Origin: Clytia hemisphaerica
Taxonomy: Eukaryota; Cnidaria; Hydrozoa; Leptothecata; Clytiidae
Assembly: GCA_902728285.1 (NCBI GenBank)
Contig: CACVBU010001102.1
Location: 1,754,335-1,818,334, forward strand
Direction: 5' to 3'
DNA length: 64,000 bases
The notes beneath the pieces were generated by a model that saw only the letters and a list, made by a program, of their open reading frames with translations, did not search any database and was not told where the DNA came from. Numbering within the stretch: position 1 is the stretch's first letter; each line of letters begins with the position of its first letter. Shown piece by piece: positions 50,201 through 59,177 of this stretch. The translations under genes and the position numbers were made by a program.

Positions 50201-51697
50201 CCAAAAATTTCAAACATTCTGATTATTCATTTAACTGACTGGTGCATTCAACTGTGGGCTTTTCATTATATTTTCTAACTCTCTTTTTTCTCTCCAGCGC
50301 TTCACAATGATCATCTCAGAACATATCGCAGAATGTGAGAAAGAAGGAGTAAAGGTTGCTAATCTATGGTATCGATATACGCTGCAAAGATTACAAGAGA
50401 TATTCCTTTTGGTATGAACATTTTTCTTCTTTTTTTAATTTTTTAGTTTTAGAGTTAATACTACCTTATCGGGGAAAAAATGTGACGAAAGTGACGAAAA
50501 TTTTGAGGGGGTGACGAAATTTTTCCCCCGATATTTTATCATCCGACCAAAACTTTTACGTGATTCTTTTATCCCCGACCAAAACTTTTACCCGATTTTT
50601 TAAACCCCAACTAACATTAAAATCTAATTTTTTTACACCTTTATTAACCGAAAATAGTACTTTAAACGTCGAATTACAAGATCTTTTTTCGAGCTAGTGA
50701 AGAAATGTCGGAGTTTTATTTAGTCGGGGAAAAATTTCGTCACCTAGAGGTATTTTCGTCACTTTCCCCCGACCAAAATTTCCAATTCGTCACTTTTCCC
50801 CGACGAAATTTACAATTTAGTCACTTCCACTCAACTAAAATTGTCCAAATGAGATGGACATTTTTTCCCCGATAAGGTATTCTTAAAAGTCGCTGAAGGG
50901 ATGTCATATTAGTGTTGTGGGTGAATCAAGAAGCTGAAGAACAATTAGACGAACAAAGGTTAAATTCGAGCATAATAATATCGATAGAGAAAAGAGCTGG
51001 CCGGTGAATTACACCCCTGTATCACGGACCCGCTGGGAACCCAGCCCCACTGGATAATCGGGCAAAGATTTCGTCCCCGGTAGGAAATTACCCTGGAATC
51101 TAGCCCAGCTGCGAAATTGACTTATACTTCATCCCCACTCGAAATTAAATGTTTAATAATTGCACTCCAAAACCATCCCCACTTGATTTTTTAACCTTTG
51201 AACGACCATAGAATTTCTATCCCCATTGGGATTTTAATAGGAATTTTTATCGCTACTAAGGAAAAAAAATTCCACCGGGGCTGTGAGACAGGGGTGTCTA
51301 ATTGCTACATTGAAATAGAATAAAACAATGCATTTCTCGAAACCTGCAAATTGTATGCAAACTGATGATTTGATATATCTCGTACGTACATTTGGGCTCT
51401 TCCAGAAAACAAAGCCTCTGTCCAGACAGAGGTATTCAAAAATACATTCTGATCATAGCCTAAGAGGTGAATTTGCAAATGGGATGGAATATCGAAATAT
51501 CCAGGGATATTTTTTTTTTTTAATATTTGATTTTTATTCATTTTTCGGACTGTTTCTCAACAATACAGTTTCTTCATTTTTAGTATCATAACGAAATCGA
51601 TCAATACGCTGACAAGATTGAAAAGTTGATCTTCACTCCAGATATCGCTCCTCACATCTTAGAAGTTTTCAAACGATACAAATCACTACGATCTTGA
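32273..51697 (+). CDS. NCBP1: nuclear cap-binding protein subunit 1 (CBP80)
   Basis: Scaffold subunit of the nuclear cap-binding complex; with CBP20 it holds the m7G cap and links it to splicing, 3' processing and export. I join 26 coding exons, all with GT-AG ends and matching phases: 32273-32315, 32516-32610, 32873-32973, 33214-33298, 33770-33841, 34164-34271, 34514-34561, 34688-34761, 35010-35079, 35590-35703, 35970-36071, 36592-36689, 36848-36911, 37793-37903, 40062-40126, 40698-40760, 40930-41004, 41693-41796, 42255-42389, 42937-43045, 44049-44142, 44851-44954, 45299-45425, 48795-48956, 50298-50411, 51584-51697. The sum is 2451 nt, 816 residues plus stop, close to the usual ~790. Diagnostic stretches: [15 protein letters not shown] and [10 protein letters not shown] (first MIF4G-like domain), [45 protein letters not shown] with [35 protein letters not shown]. 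Exon 24 adds an acidic stretch. Introns carry many repeats but the frame is intact. Confidence 0.96.
36123..36377. mobile_element. CATG-type element, AAGCAT subfamily, NCBP1 intron (36072-36591)
   Basis: ATGTTTTTTTTATAAGCA at the left and TGCTTATAAAAAGAAAAAACAT at the right are inverted. TAAGCA(T/A) words recur about six times inside, with GAGCCTTCATTTTCAGAA, the complement of the GAGGCTGAAAATG word of the related elements. The flanks are degenerate, so the exact ends are approximate. Confidence 0.6.
38006..38325. mobile_element. GGATATCC element, NCBP1 intron (37904-40061)
   Basis: GGGCTTTTCCAGAAA-type ends (here TTGGCTTTTTCAGAAATAG and TTTCTGGAAAAGCCC) enclose a series of GGATATCCAGGGGGTT words. 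It is the same element as 43593-43904 but in the opposite orientation. No coding content. Confidence 0.8.
39171..39561. mobile_element. TA-flanked CATG element, AAGCAT subfamily, same intron
   Basis: TA|CATGTTTTTTTTATAAGC and AAAAAAAAACATG|TA form the ends with a TA duplication. TATGCTTA(A/T) recurs about eight times, with CAGGCTCGTGTATG and CCGAGCC words. It is a third variant of the elements at 5406, 12488 and 41312, with AAGCAT in place of AAGAAAC/AAGGAAC. Confidence 0.72.
40159..40327. mobile_element. 169-bp palindromic MITE, NCBP1 intron (40127-40697)
   Basis: CCTTATCGGAGTTTTT at the left pairs with AAAAACTCCGATAAGG at the right, and the arms (about 75 bp) include TGCATTGTGGGATTGTTTCG and its near-complement. 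The tip CCTTATCGG is shared with the element at 50464-50877. Confidence 0.85.
41312..41618. mobile_element. TA-flanked CACG element, AAGAAAC subfamily, NCBP1 intron (41005-41692)
   Basis: TA|CACGTTTAG...AAACGTG|TA; near-copy of 5406-5673, including AAGAAACATCTAAGAAACAT and GGCTCAAAAGGCCGATTTC. It ends 74 bp before the next NCBP1 exon (41693). Confidence 0.8.
43110..43395. repeat. G/C-run repeat, NCBP1 intron (43046-44048)
   Basis: A cluster of GGGGGGGCT and AGCCCCCCC words (GCCCCCCCCCCTGAGC, TAGGGGGGGGCTGA, TTAGCCCCCCCTGAAAAAT). It looks like a further inverted-word element, but clean ends are not visible. Confidence 0.45.
43593..43904. mobile_element. GGATATCC element, NCBP1 intron (43046-44048), inverted to 38006-38325
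   Basis: GGGCTTTTCCAGAAA at the left and TTTCTGGAAAAGCCC at the right are 15-bp inverted ends. ACCCCCTGGATATCC occurs about six times inside. Comparison with 38006-38325 shows similarity along the full length in reverse orientation. Confidence 0.85.
46005..47823 (+). mobile_element. 5'-truncated CR1/L2-like LINE, NCBP1 intron (45426-48794)
   Basis: The unit runs from a truncated 5' end through a reverse transcriptase frame, a short 3' UTR (47733-47790) and a terminal (AAT)n microsatellite at about 47791-47814. AAAGAACG(A)CAAATTT at 45989-46004 and AAAGAACG(G)CAAATTT at 47824-47839 are a likely 16-bp target duplication with one mismatch; the left flank also contains extra copies of AAAGAACGACAAA, so this is not certain. 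The endonuclease half is missing. Confidence 0.72.
46176..47732 (+). CDS. non-LTR retrotransposon reverse transcriptase (5' truncated)
   Basis: 518 residues from the first ATG; the frame continues upstream without a stop to about 46091 ([19 protein letters not shown]), showing that the ATG is internal. Reverse transcriptase motifs in order: NYRPVSLTS (84-92), FDFAKAFD (154-161, first catalytic Asp), [14 protein letters not shown] (210-223), FADD (241-244, catalytic pair), then the thumb and the C-terminal AQSVWQP and WNALP regions typical of the CR1/L2/Rex/jockey group. The apurinic endonuclease usually upstream is absent. The uninterrupted frame inside a host intron implies a recent insertion. 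It cannot retrotranspose by itself without the endonuclease half. Confidence 0.93.
   Translation: MIDIPEISLETITRQIKQLDPSKSFGPDEIHPLMLKELVDFVAEPLKIIMNKTLEESVLPEDWKMAHVTPIYKNKGAHNLAINYRPVSLTSIVCKMMESVLRKAIMDHLVEENLLSEKQYGFIGKRSTVTQLLYYIDQCCETMAEGKVVDCIYFDFAKAFDTVPHRRLKKKLECYGVGGSLLNWITSFLSDRKQLVKVNSAKSTTNPVVSGIPQGSVLGPLLFVIYINDLPEKVVSDAFLFADDTKIVKTIDSVEDSIAVQRDIDEMEKWSQDWLLTFHPDKCHVLTIGKFANIKHAHRYQLGGNELEHVFEEKDLGILIDSELTFEEHISKQVNKANSILGVIKRSFNDLSPSAFCTLYTTFVRPHLEYAQSVWQPKLRRSINLIEGVQRRATRLIPQYRNLHYEERFKRLKLPSLEFRRLFSDMVQIYKHIHFYDPQTTRNKFVKKSRPTRFHHHEFVPNFADDGFRGAQTKSFYYRSIPTWNALPRFVIESTSIKSFKESLNKAWEKHQLRYLTY
49179..50098 (+). mobile_element. GGACCTACC-family element, NCBP1 intron (48957-50297)
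   Basis: Starts TTTTTGGACCTACC and ends GGTAGGTCCATTCAGCATGT like 30527-31829. The internal units differ: GGCAAATTTGGGCCAAAA and CTAAAAATGGGGTTTT replace the GCCGGAAA words, so the ends are conserved while the core has diverged. Confidence 0.75.
50464..50877. mobile_element. 414-bp TA-flanked MITE with TTCGTCAC/CCCCGAC words, NCBP1 intron (50412-51583)
   Basis: TA|CCTTATCGGGGAAAAAATGT and ACATTTTTTCCCCGATAAGG|TA are perfect inverted ends with a TA duplication. CCCCGACCAAAA, TTCGTCAC and GTGACGAAA recur about a dozen times. The terminal CCTTA resembles the elements at 16291 and 40159. Confidence 0.88.
51010..51300. mobile_element. GGTGGGGA-type TIR element, same intron
   Basis: ACACCCCTGTATCACGGACCC at the left and GGGGCTGTGAGACAGGGGTGT at the right are imperfect inverted ends. 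ATCCCCACT words recur. It belongs with 3428-3735 and the fragment at 24896-25065. Confidence 0.7.
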
Positions 51698-52263
51698 AAG
51701 TTGAAGACATTTTCATTTTAGCGTGTAGTTGCTGAGATCTTGTGTGATTTAACGGCTTAAAAGCTGTCTAGGAAATGTAACTAGGAAATTGTATTCCAGG
51801 AAGATTCTATATGGTGCTTTAAAAGAATTTCAAATACAGGATCATAAGGAAACTGGAACAACACCCGCTCCATTTAGAAAGCTTTATCATGATAATAATT
51901 AGGTCAAATGGAATTTCTAGGATTTCTCATGTTGTTTTTATTTTTTTTATTAACATTATATGAAACATTTTTAGTTTTAGCTATACTAAGAAAACTTTTT
52001 ATTTAATTTGATACATATCTTTCAGTCTACTTTTTTGCGGTATTACGGTATTTTTGACAATTCGTCAGTAATGTGTTCCCTCTTTTTATGGTTGAATTAT
52101 GGGCTGTTCTTTCGGTTCTGTTGTTCTTTTCTTGCACTGCGATAGGTTATTGATGTTATTTTCAGTGATATTTTTCATATTTCTTTCCAGCAACAATAAT
52201 AAGATATTAGTTAACAAAAACAACAAAAAAAGAAATCAACAAAGCATCTGATATTTCTTCACC

Positions 52264-55200
52264 ATGAGTCACCATCACTACCAAGGACAGGGAGGAGCAA
52301 GAAATTCACCCAAGCATTTGAATTCACCATTAACCTCCAAGCAAGTTACACCAAAACAATTCTCTTCCAATGAAATATTCAAACAGCATAACCCGGTTGC
52401 CAATAAAGTGGATATCCCTGGATCAAAATCATTATCTAAACCTCAAGTCTATATGGCAGGTATGCTGGTTATTCTTTAAATGATCTTCGTTGCTGTTGAA
52501 ATCTGAAAGAATTTGCAATCTGTACATTTTGGATACAATGCACTCAGAGGGAAATGAGAGAATTGAAAGTCATTTCTTGTTGGATAGATAATCTTAAGTG
52601 GATTATTGTACGGCTTTATAATTTTCGAAATGAAGATGAAAAATGAATGGAGAAATTAAATCTTGAATTTATACTTTCCTGGAAATTTAAACATCACCGA
52701 TTTCAAGTATGTGATCTGAGTACGTAGACACCTTTGATGCATAATTTGACTGAGTTTCCTTTTCCATTTTCGTTAGGTGAACGTGTAATCTTTGCAGAGT
52801 CGCCTTCAGCACCCGGCATCCCAATCATATATCGACTGGAAGAAGAACGCAAAAGTAACCCAGATAAACTCAATCTGGATCGGTATGTTTCATATTGAAG
52901 TATACCACAGTTGCCGCTCCTTGATTCGATTTTCAAGGGGAATTGTATTTTCATCGAATAAGGGCTAGCGTATCTGATAGTAAAGCGTCGATTAGGAAAA
53001 TTGCTTTTGCGAAAGTGACTTTCCATATTATTGAATAATGAAGCTTATCGAATAGTAAACGTCGAATTTGCGTCAATTCTATCTCATTGTGAATTTATGC
53101 ATTCGAGATAAATCGAGGGGGGCGGTATAAAGCAAAGTTGACATGTCTCCAAATCGCCGTCCACTTTGATCGACGACGGTAAAAACACTAAAATACCGTC
53201 GTTTATTTAGGTGAGCAAAGGCGATATATAGCCGTACATCAACTATCGACTTTATTTTGTATCGATTTCACTTACCGTCGCCCTCGATATCCTCCGACAC
53301 TTGGTATTCTGATTTGAACTAACATTTATTGTTTAGATCTTTGAATATTTTTACATTAGAATTACACAGAATGGGCGGACTGTGTTCCATATTTACATTA
53401 TGATAACATAATATTCTTCTTCTCGTTCAATAGACGGAAACTTAGTGTTTTCCCATTACTTGAAGGCGAAGAAAACCTACGCTTATTGAACCTGCAACAT
53501 AACACAATCACGCGTATCCAACATTTAAGCATGCTTCGTAAACTTATCTTCCTCGACCTGTACGATAATCACATTGACGAAATATCGGGTCTGGCGGCAC
53601 TGAAGTGTTTACGTGTTCTGATGTTGGGTAAGAACAGGATAAGAAAGATTATTAACCTTCATGATTTGAAGTTACTCGATGTGTTGGATTTGCATGGTAA
53701 TAAGGTAAGAAAAAAGTTCTTTACATTACAGTTCTCTAATTCGATTTTCAAGGGACACAGAATCCTCTTCGAGTTAGAGAAATATTCGAATTACACAGGG
53801 TATTTTATACTACTTTCCAGTTGAAGGGATTGCTTTTTTAGTTTCGAATTACAGAGAGATTTGAATAACAGAGGTTCAAATTAGAGAGAGTTGACTGTCT
53901 GACTTTCTTCTTCATTATTTTTCATCGAATAATAAAATAAAATAAAAATCTTGACTTTCTGTTCTAATAATCCAAGGCTAACTGCAAGCTTACAATATCT
54001 GCTGGCTTACTCTGAGTTTAATCTTATGCTAAACTTAAAGATACATTCATTATCTAAGGACAAGTGTATTATAAAACATCAAATCAGCATTATAATCATT
54101 TTAGTAAAAAATTAATTTTTCCGTCTTAATTTTCTAGATCAGTAAAATCGAGAACTTGTCGATGCTACATCAACTGCGTGTATTGAATTTAGCCGGCAAT
54201 GACCTGACGGAAGTTAAAAATTTGAACGGATTGATGTCTTTGTCAGAATTAAACCTACGCAGAAACCAAATTAAAGCTGTTGTAAGTCACTTGTTTTAAC
54301 AACATATTCATGGTATTTACCACTACAATGGCTTGACCAAAAAAACTCTTTTCAAAGCCTTCTCCTAGTTCGAAAACCTCGGACAAAGACAAAACTAACG
54401 ACTAGTCTACCCTTTCAGACGACTGGATGACAGACAAGGATTAGACAATACATTGTAAATTCCAATATTATTTCGTATAGGTCGATAGGATAGATAGTGA
54501 GGGTGATAGGCTAATAAATATGCGAAACGTGATTGGCTAAAGGTTTACTACAGCTTTAGCTTGAAAATTATGATTTTTGGGTCAGACATGAAGCTATTTG
54601 GGTCGGACAATATCCGATGTCCGACCGTTATTTCGAGCCCTGGTGACGTCACAATTTAGCTTACATGATCCTTGAAATTTTGACGTCAAGAAACTTCAAC
54701 AGTAAAAACCAAGGTTTCTACCGAGACCTACTTTCAGCAAAGATGGCGGATTATTTTGCTTCGCCTGCCGTTACTTGGGAAATACAGAGTGAGTCTATCT
54801 AGTGTTTTATATAAGATATCTGTGAGTAGAGAAGTGAACCCTCCGAATTATTTGGAATGGGCCCTACCTGCCCTAGGATAGGGAAATTACCACGCTTACC
54901 AGTCACTGCTAACCCTGCGCTCGCGACACGACGAGTTATTGGTGTATAGATGACGATACTCGAACTACACGGGAGGACATACACCTTCGCAGGTGTTGAA
55001 CCTATGAGTATCGTCACCACACCACATGCAATGCCTGACATACTCCCCCATACTCTTTTATCAGAGTGATGGTACCCAGTTTTTTTGTTTTTTTTTATTA
55101 TTTATTTGATAAAGCAGGTTAAAAAACGCAGACTAAGCTGATGTGGACCTGGTCGAAGGTACATTCACTTGCCAAGTGAATCATAGCACCGAGTGAGAAT

Positions 55201-55911
55201 CGAACCCTGACCTCCCGGACGGGAATCAAGGTTGATAACCACTACACTACTACGCGTATCTTATCTGTGAGTATAACCCACTATATTGACGCGCGATTGT
55301 TTCTTGTGATATAGGTTGGTCTTGATACACTTCCATCATTGCAAAGAATCTTCCTCAGTTACAATGAGATCAAAAGGTATATACTCCTTTCAACTTTTTA
55401 GAATAAGTTCATTTCTAATCCTTTTTTGACTTTGTAACCCTCTGTGATTTACGATTCTTAAAGGATCGTGGAAAAACTGTATACCTGTATACCTGTGGAA
55501 ACCCATTTCCACTTAAAGGGGGTCAGGCTAGAAATTTAAATTCCATTTAGATATACAAATATCCATCAAAAATAACCCATGACTTAAACTAGTTTTGAAC
55601 CTAAAAGTGCTTTCCCGGGGGTAGAGTATTTTAATAGTATTTTTGGGATTCCAAGGGGGGAGGATATATCTAGAAAAGCCAAACGAGATTCCATCTCATA
55701 ACTTCATTCATAAGTAACACCAGATCAACATAATACATTGTTGCCTGTTTTGTGTTTTCATAGCTTTGACGATATCAGTTGTTTGGGCAAATCAACATCA
55801 TTGGTCGACCTAGCATTGGACAACAACCCATTAGCCAACCAGAGCAATTACAAACAGGTCATCCTTCAATCCATTGTCAGTCTGAGACAATTAGATATGA
55901 AGCGGCTAACG
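52264..55911 (+). CDS. LRRC49: leucine-rich repeat protein LRRC49, 5' portion
   Basis: LRRC49 is a non-catalytic subunit of the tubulin polyglutamylase complex, acting at centriolar satellites and ciliary axonemes (known for vertebrates). Six exons join with matching phases: 52264-52459, 52777-52882, 53434-53704, 54138-54281, 55315-55376, 55764-55911, giving 309 residues. Residues 1-95 are a Ser/Gln-rich leader ending PDKLNLDRRKL, a signature of the family. Then come six or more leucine-rich repeats: LRLLNLQHNTITRI, LIFLDLYDNHIDEI, LRVLMLGKNRIRKI, LDVLDLHGNKISKI, LRVLNLAGNDLTEV, LSELNLRRNQIKAV, LQRIFLSYNEI, and the cap with QLDMKRLT. The usual protein is about 690 residues; the C-terminal charged and coiled half is not found before the window ends. 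If the GPCR at 58006 lies in its next intron, that intron exceeds 8 kb. The start has context CACCATGA. Confidence 0.88.
53729..53893. mobile_element. AATTCGA-type MITE, LRRC49 intron (53705-54137)
   Basis: CAGTTCTCTAATTCGA at the left is inverted to CAAATTAGAGAGAGTTGACTG at the right; TTCGA(A)TTA(G/C)A words recur inside. A relative is at 61392-61540. A further resemblance at 52910-53060 is probably a decayed copy. Confidence 0.6.
54829..55261 (-). mobile_element. tRNA-derived SINE, LRRC49 intron (54282-55314)
   Basis: Read on the minus strand, the 5' end contains TAGTGTAGTGGTTATCA (A box) and GGTTCGATTCTC (B box) of an RNA polymerase III promoter in a tRNA-like head of about 70 bp, followed by an unrelated body of about 350 bp. 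A 12-bp direct repeat TATCTGTGAGTA flanks it (54817-54828 and 55262-55273). There is no A-rich tail. The intact duplication implies a fairly young insertion. A (T)n stretch at 55080-55107 is internal. Confidence 0.85.
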
Positions 55912-55948
55912 GTAAGTCTTTGGTTATGATTGAATTTAGCGGCTGTAG

Positions 55949-56214
55949 CCACAGATCTTTCAAAGCCCGGAGGGTTAGCTTTCTCGAGCAAAAAAAAAAG
56001 TGAAGCAAAAATTTGACTTTTTAAATTTCGTGCCTATGGATAGGATCTAGCATTTTAATTATTTTCGGAGCGCGGCAAGCGCTATTTCACATCTCTCAAA
56101 CCAGTGAAATTGCTTGTTGTCACGTGATTTCTTTGGTAGGAAATCCTACCATAACTTGATTCACTTTTCGATAAAGGCCGCGGATCTAGTCCTTCGGACT
56201 TTACAGATCTGTGG
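55949..56214. mobile_element. 266-bp TIR element with 6-bp target duplication
   Basis: CCACAGATCT...AAAGCCCGGAGGG at the left and CCTTCGGACTTTACAGATCT plus GTGG at the right are inverted. CTGTAG flanks both sides (55943-55948, 56215-56220). A related sequence lies at about 37440-37610 in an NCBP1 intron (CACGTGACTTAGGTAGGAT and CCCTTCGGGCTTTATA). It sits 37 bp after the last visible LRRC49 exon. Confidence 0.75.
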
Positions 56215-56220
56215 CTGTAG

Positions 56221-56360
56221 CATGTAGGCAGACCATCCATATATAGGGTGCGCAAGATTGTAAGTTCGATCCCCGTCTGGGTAATACCAAAGATTCTACA
56301 ATTGGACTTATGCTTCTTTGCTTAATGCTCAGCACTTAAAGAGACGAATCGAGGGTAAGT
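56221..56360 (+). mobile_element. degenerate tRNA-like SINE remnant
   Basis: A B-box-like GTTCGATCCCC at about 56260 is followed by CTGGGTAATACCAAAGATTC and a tail with TGCTTAATGCTCAGCACTTA, the arrangement of many invertebrate tRNA-derived SINEs. The A box is eroded and no duplication is visible. Confidence 0.5.
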
Positions 56361-56454
56361 GGAGAAATCTAGGGAAAGAAGTGGCCCCTCCCCTACCTTT
56401 GGATAAACAACACTATTTATGAACGTCAAAAACGGACGAAACAAAAATAACCGA

Positions 56455-56565
56455 ACCCAAGCTGGTACACAACTTTGCTTTAACGTTCGTCTAACGTTAT
56501 ATGGACGTTAGGGACGTTCGATTGACGTCATATGGACGTTGTTATGACTTTGTACCAGCTGGGGT
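56455..56565. mobile_element. 111-bp TIR element with AACGT words
   Basis: ACCCAAGCTGGTACACAA and TTGTACCAGCTGGGGT are inverted ends. Between them AACGTTCGT, AACGTTATATGGACGTTAG, GACGTTCG, GACGTCATATGGACGTT repeat the ACGT core in both orientations. Confidence 0.7.
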
Positions 56566-56980
56566 AACAACAGGTTTCGTAAGCTTTCGTTTTTGATTGG
56601 CTAGTTTGGTGGATATTTGCCGGTCGGTCCCTTCTAAAAAAACGAATACAGTACACTCTTTCGAATTAAATCTTGAGAAAAATAAAATTTACTTCGTAAA
56701 GGAAAAAAAAGCAAGAGTAAACAAAACTCAAGTCGGCAGGGCATTTCAGTTGCCATTTGTTTTATTGACTTGATATTTATTTCGTGCGAATTACATAATT
56801 ACGCGGAATCAGAGCAAAGAACTCATCCAGTATAACAGCGCAAATCTGATGCAAAACTAGACCTTTTTCTATAACTTGAAAATAATATCAGATTTTAAAC
56901 GCAGTTCTACTTGTAATTAAAATTTCCTTTTCTCACATTATTCTGTGTTCTATCAAAGCAATGTGGATTATTTGTATTCA

Positions 56981-57795
56981 GGGGGGGGTCAAGCAGTTAG
57001 TACAAGACATCATGCCGGTTAGTACCGTGGTGGTATACCTACAAAAGTTTCAAAAATCAGTTAGTACTTGATGGTACTAAGTGACTGCTAGGGTGGTGTC
57101 AAGTAAAAAATCTAGGAAAACAGTTAGTACAAATGAATACTAAGTGCTACTTTTTTACCTTTTCTAGAAAAATATTAAAAATAAATACTAAAAGCAATCA
57201 GGGAAATCCCCCTCCATAAGAGAAATCAAAGAACCTAAGACATTTAAGTCTTCCCCTTTGGAGTTTGTTTGGTATTACCCTTTAGTTAAACACTATATCA
57301 GGGGAATTCCCTAACTATAGATTGATAAATAAAAGAAAAAAGTCAGATCGATTTTGAAATTGTAAAAGTTCGTAATCTTGTTCTTTATAAATCATGAAAA
57401 AGTATTTTTTTCTGCCTTGATTGAACGCTACATATTATGTTTATGTTTTTGGTTTACGGTGTTTCATTATTGTATCAATTGAGAAGTACTTCGTTATTTG
57501 AAACTCTTGTACATATATCGCTGTACAGCGTTGTGTTAAAATAAAATTTTTGATTCATTTTAATTCATCATACCAAATCAATAACTGTGTCAAAACAATT
57601 TTGGGAACATGGTTTGACAAAAAGTAAATATCACACTCTCGTTTGATAGGTTTTAAGGGGTGGTCCTTAGTGAATTTCCTTTGAAATCACTTAGTATATT
57701 TCATACTAACTGTCAAAGGGTGGTGGTGTGGCCTCTTTCCTCCAAAGAATCACTTAGTAGGCATGATGTCTTGTACTAACTGCTTGAACCCCCCC
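56981..57795. mobile_element. 815-bp TIR element with AGTTAGTAC words
   Basis: GGGGGGGTCAAGCAGTTAGT followed by ACAAGACATCATGCC is inverted exactly at 57764-57795 apart from the length of the G run. AGTTAGTAC, GTACTAACTG-like words and GGGTGGT recur near both ends. The interior (57180-57640) is plain AT-rich. Relatives: 5686-5815 and 62360-62441. Confidence 0.85.
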
Positions 57796-58005
57796 TGTTG
57801 TATTTTTTATAAAATTATCTCTTTCTCTATAGAAAATTTGATATTTTTCCCAATACAGAGCTAAAAATTACTTTTCTCTTTCTATGAAAAGAGATGATAT
57901 ATTTCTTCATATCATCTAAACGAATTCTTTCGCAGCAAAGTCGTTTCTTCTGTGAACAATACAAGAAAAATAACTTGAAAAAACAGCTAACACATAACTC
58001 ATGAT

Positions 58006-58875
58006 ATGGCGAATCTAGAGTTTGCTTTATCTATCCTTTTTCGCTGTCCACCAATCATTTTACACTCTTTGGGAATCTATTTGATGACGGCTACAACCTT
58101 TACAAAACCATGGCAGAGAATACAAAAACGATATATGATTTGGTTGAGCGTTTCCGAAATCGTGATCTGTATTGGTATAATACTGAATGTTGTAGCTAAA
58201 AGAATACACAGTTTAAAAATTCCTTACACTATTGATATGTACTTGGTGACTTTTTTTGGTTTACAATTTTGTTTTGTCTTGATGAGTATAACCATAGATC
58301 GTTTGTTTTTTGTCTGGTTGAACGTTCGTTATAATTATACTCTTGGGAACAAGATATTTATCGTTGTATTGACTGTTAGTATCTTGGTCCCGATTGGGGC
58401 ATTGATTACGTTGTATTTTTTTAGAAGACAAAAGAATCATGGAACTTCGTTTGAAATATTCACTGCATTGTATCTATGGCCTGTAGTTGATTTACTTATC
58501 TTGATCACCTTTGTTATATGTTACATTATCATGATCAAAATTATTGGTAATCGAAGCAAAAATTTGTTTGGTGTTGAATCAAAACTTTATAGAAAGCGTA
58601 TGAGGAAGGCAATCATGGTACCTAATCTAATCATATGGTCGTACATTATTTGTTTTGCTATCATAGATTCTGTTATATTTGCTTTTGTTGTGAGTAAAAG
58701 TCGATTACCTGTTTACTTACCGTCTCTAACGAATGCTTTGTATGGTATGGGATTGTGCTTAGATGCATTGCTTTACATTTTCTTTACTCCATCCATTTGC
58801 AAAACAATGAAAAGTAAACTTCGTTGTATTAGACGAAGAGATGATTTTAACAGAGAGCTTACTCAATTTTCTTAA
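58006..58875 (+). CDS. short rhodopsin-like (class A) seven-transmembrane receptor
   Basis: A single-exon gene of 289 residues. Seven hydrophobic segments are at about 7-28, 42-63, 76-98, 115-138, 152-178, 203-228 and 241-262. TM3 ends SITIDRLF (94-101), an IDR version of the DRY motif, followed by LNVRYNY in loop 2. TM5-6 has a basic loop with NLFGVESKLYRKRMRKA. TM7 reads LDALLYIFF where most class A receptors have NPxxY. The N-terminus is only a few residues long without glycosylation sites, so the ligand pocket must lie within the bundle. A paralog at 60450 is clearly homologous throughout. I place it as a lineage-specific orphan receptor; ligand unknown. It follows, on the same strand, the last visible LRRC49 exon. 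Confidence 0.85.
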   Translation: MANLEFALSILFRCPPIILHSLGIYLMTATTFTKPWQRIQKRYMIWLSVSEIVICIGIILNVVAKRIHSLKIPYTIDMYLVTFFGLQFCFVLMSITIDRLFFVWLNVRYNYTLGNKIFIVVLTVSILVPIGALITLYFFRRQKNHGTSFEIFTALYLWPVVDLLILITFVICYIIMIKIIGNRSKNLFGVESKLYRKRMRKAIMVPNLIIWSYIICFAIIDSVIFAFVVSKSRLPVYLPSLTNALYGMGLCLDALLYIFFTPSICKTMKSKLRCIRRRDDFNRELTQFS

Positions 58876-59177
58876 AAACGAAAACATAGAACAGACACTG
58901 AAAAGTGCACTTTGAATATACAACAGACAGACGGGTTAGCAATTCGAAGCTGAAATCGAAAGTCAAAAAAGGCGTAAACTTAAAATTTGTACTATTTCGC
59001 ATTTGGTTCAAAATAGAAAGAATTAGATACAATTGTTTTTTCTTTATCTAAATATCTAAAGGGACCCCCTTCTTGGTCTAAAGGCAAACGTTGTCAAATT
59101 TTGCAACGCAGTCGCGTTTAACTGTAAGACCTTGCCGTATATGTTAGTATATTAAGACATAACATCAGTATAACATA
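58876..59177. other. 3' flank of the receptor gene
   Basis: No AATAAA and no coding or repeat feature recognised before the TA-flanked element at 59178. Confidence 0.35.

Noticed and set aside
53737-53824. Extension of the LRRC49 exon beyond 53704
   Set aside because: The open frame past the GTAAGA donor is MITE-derived; the next exon at 54138 continues the leucine-rich repeat in phase.
55190-55261. Possible functional tRNA gene (minus strand)
   Set aside because: A and B boxes are present, but the cloverleaf cannot be completed convincingly and the unit lies at the head of a 433-bp insert with a 12-bp duplication, so it is a SINE.
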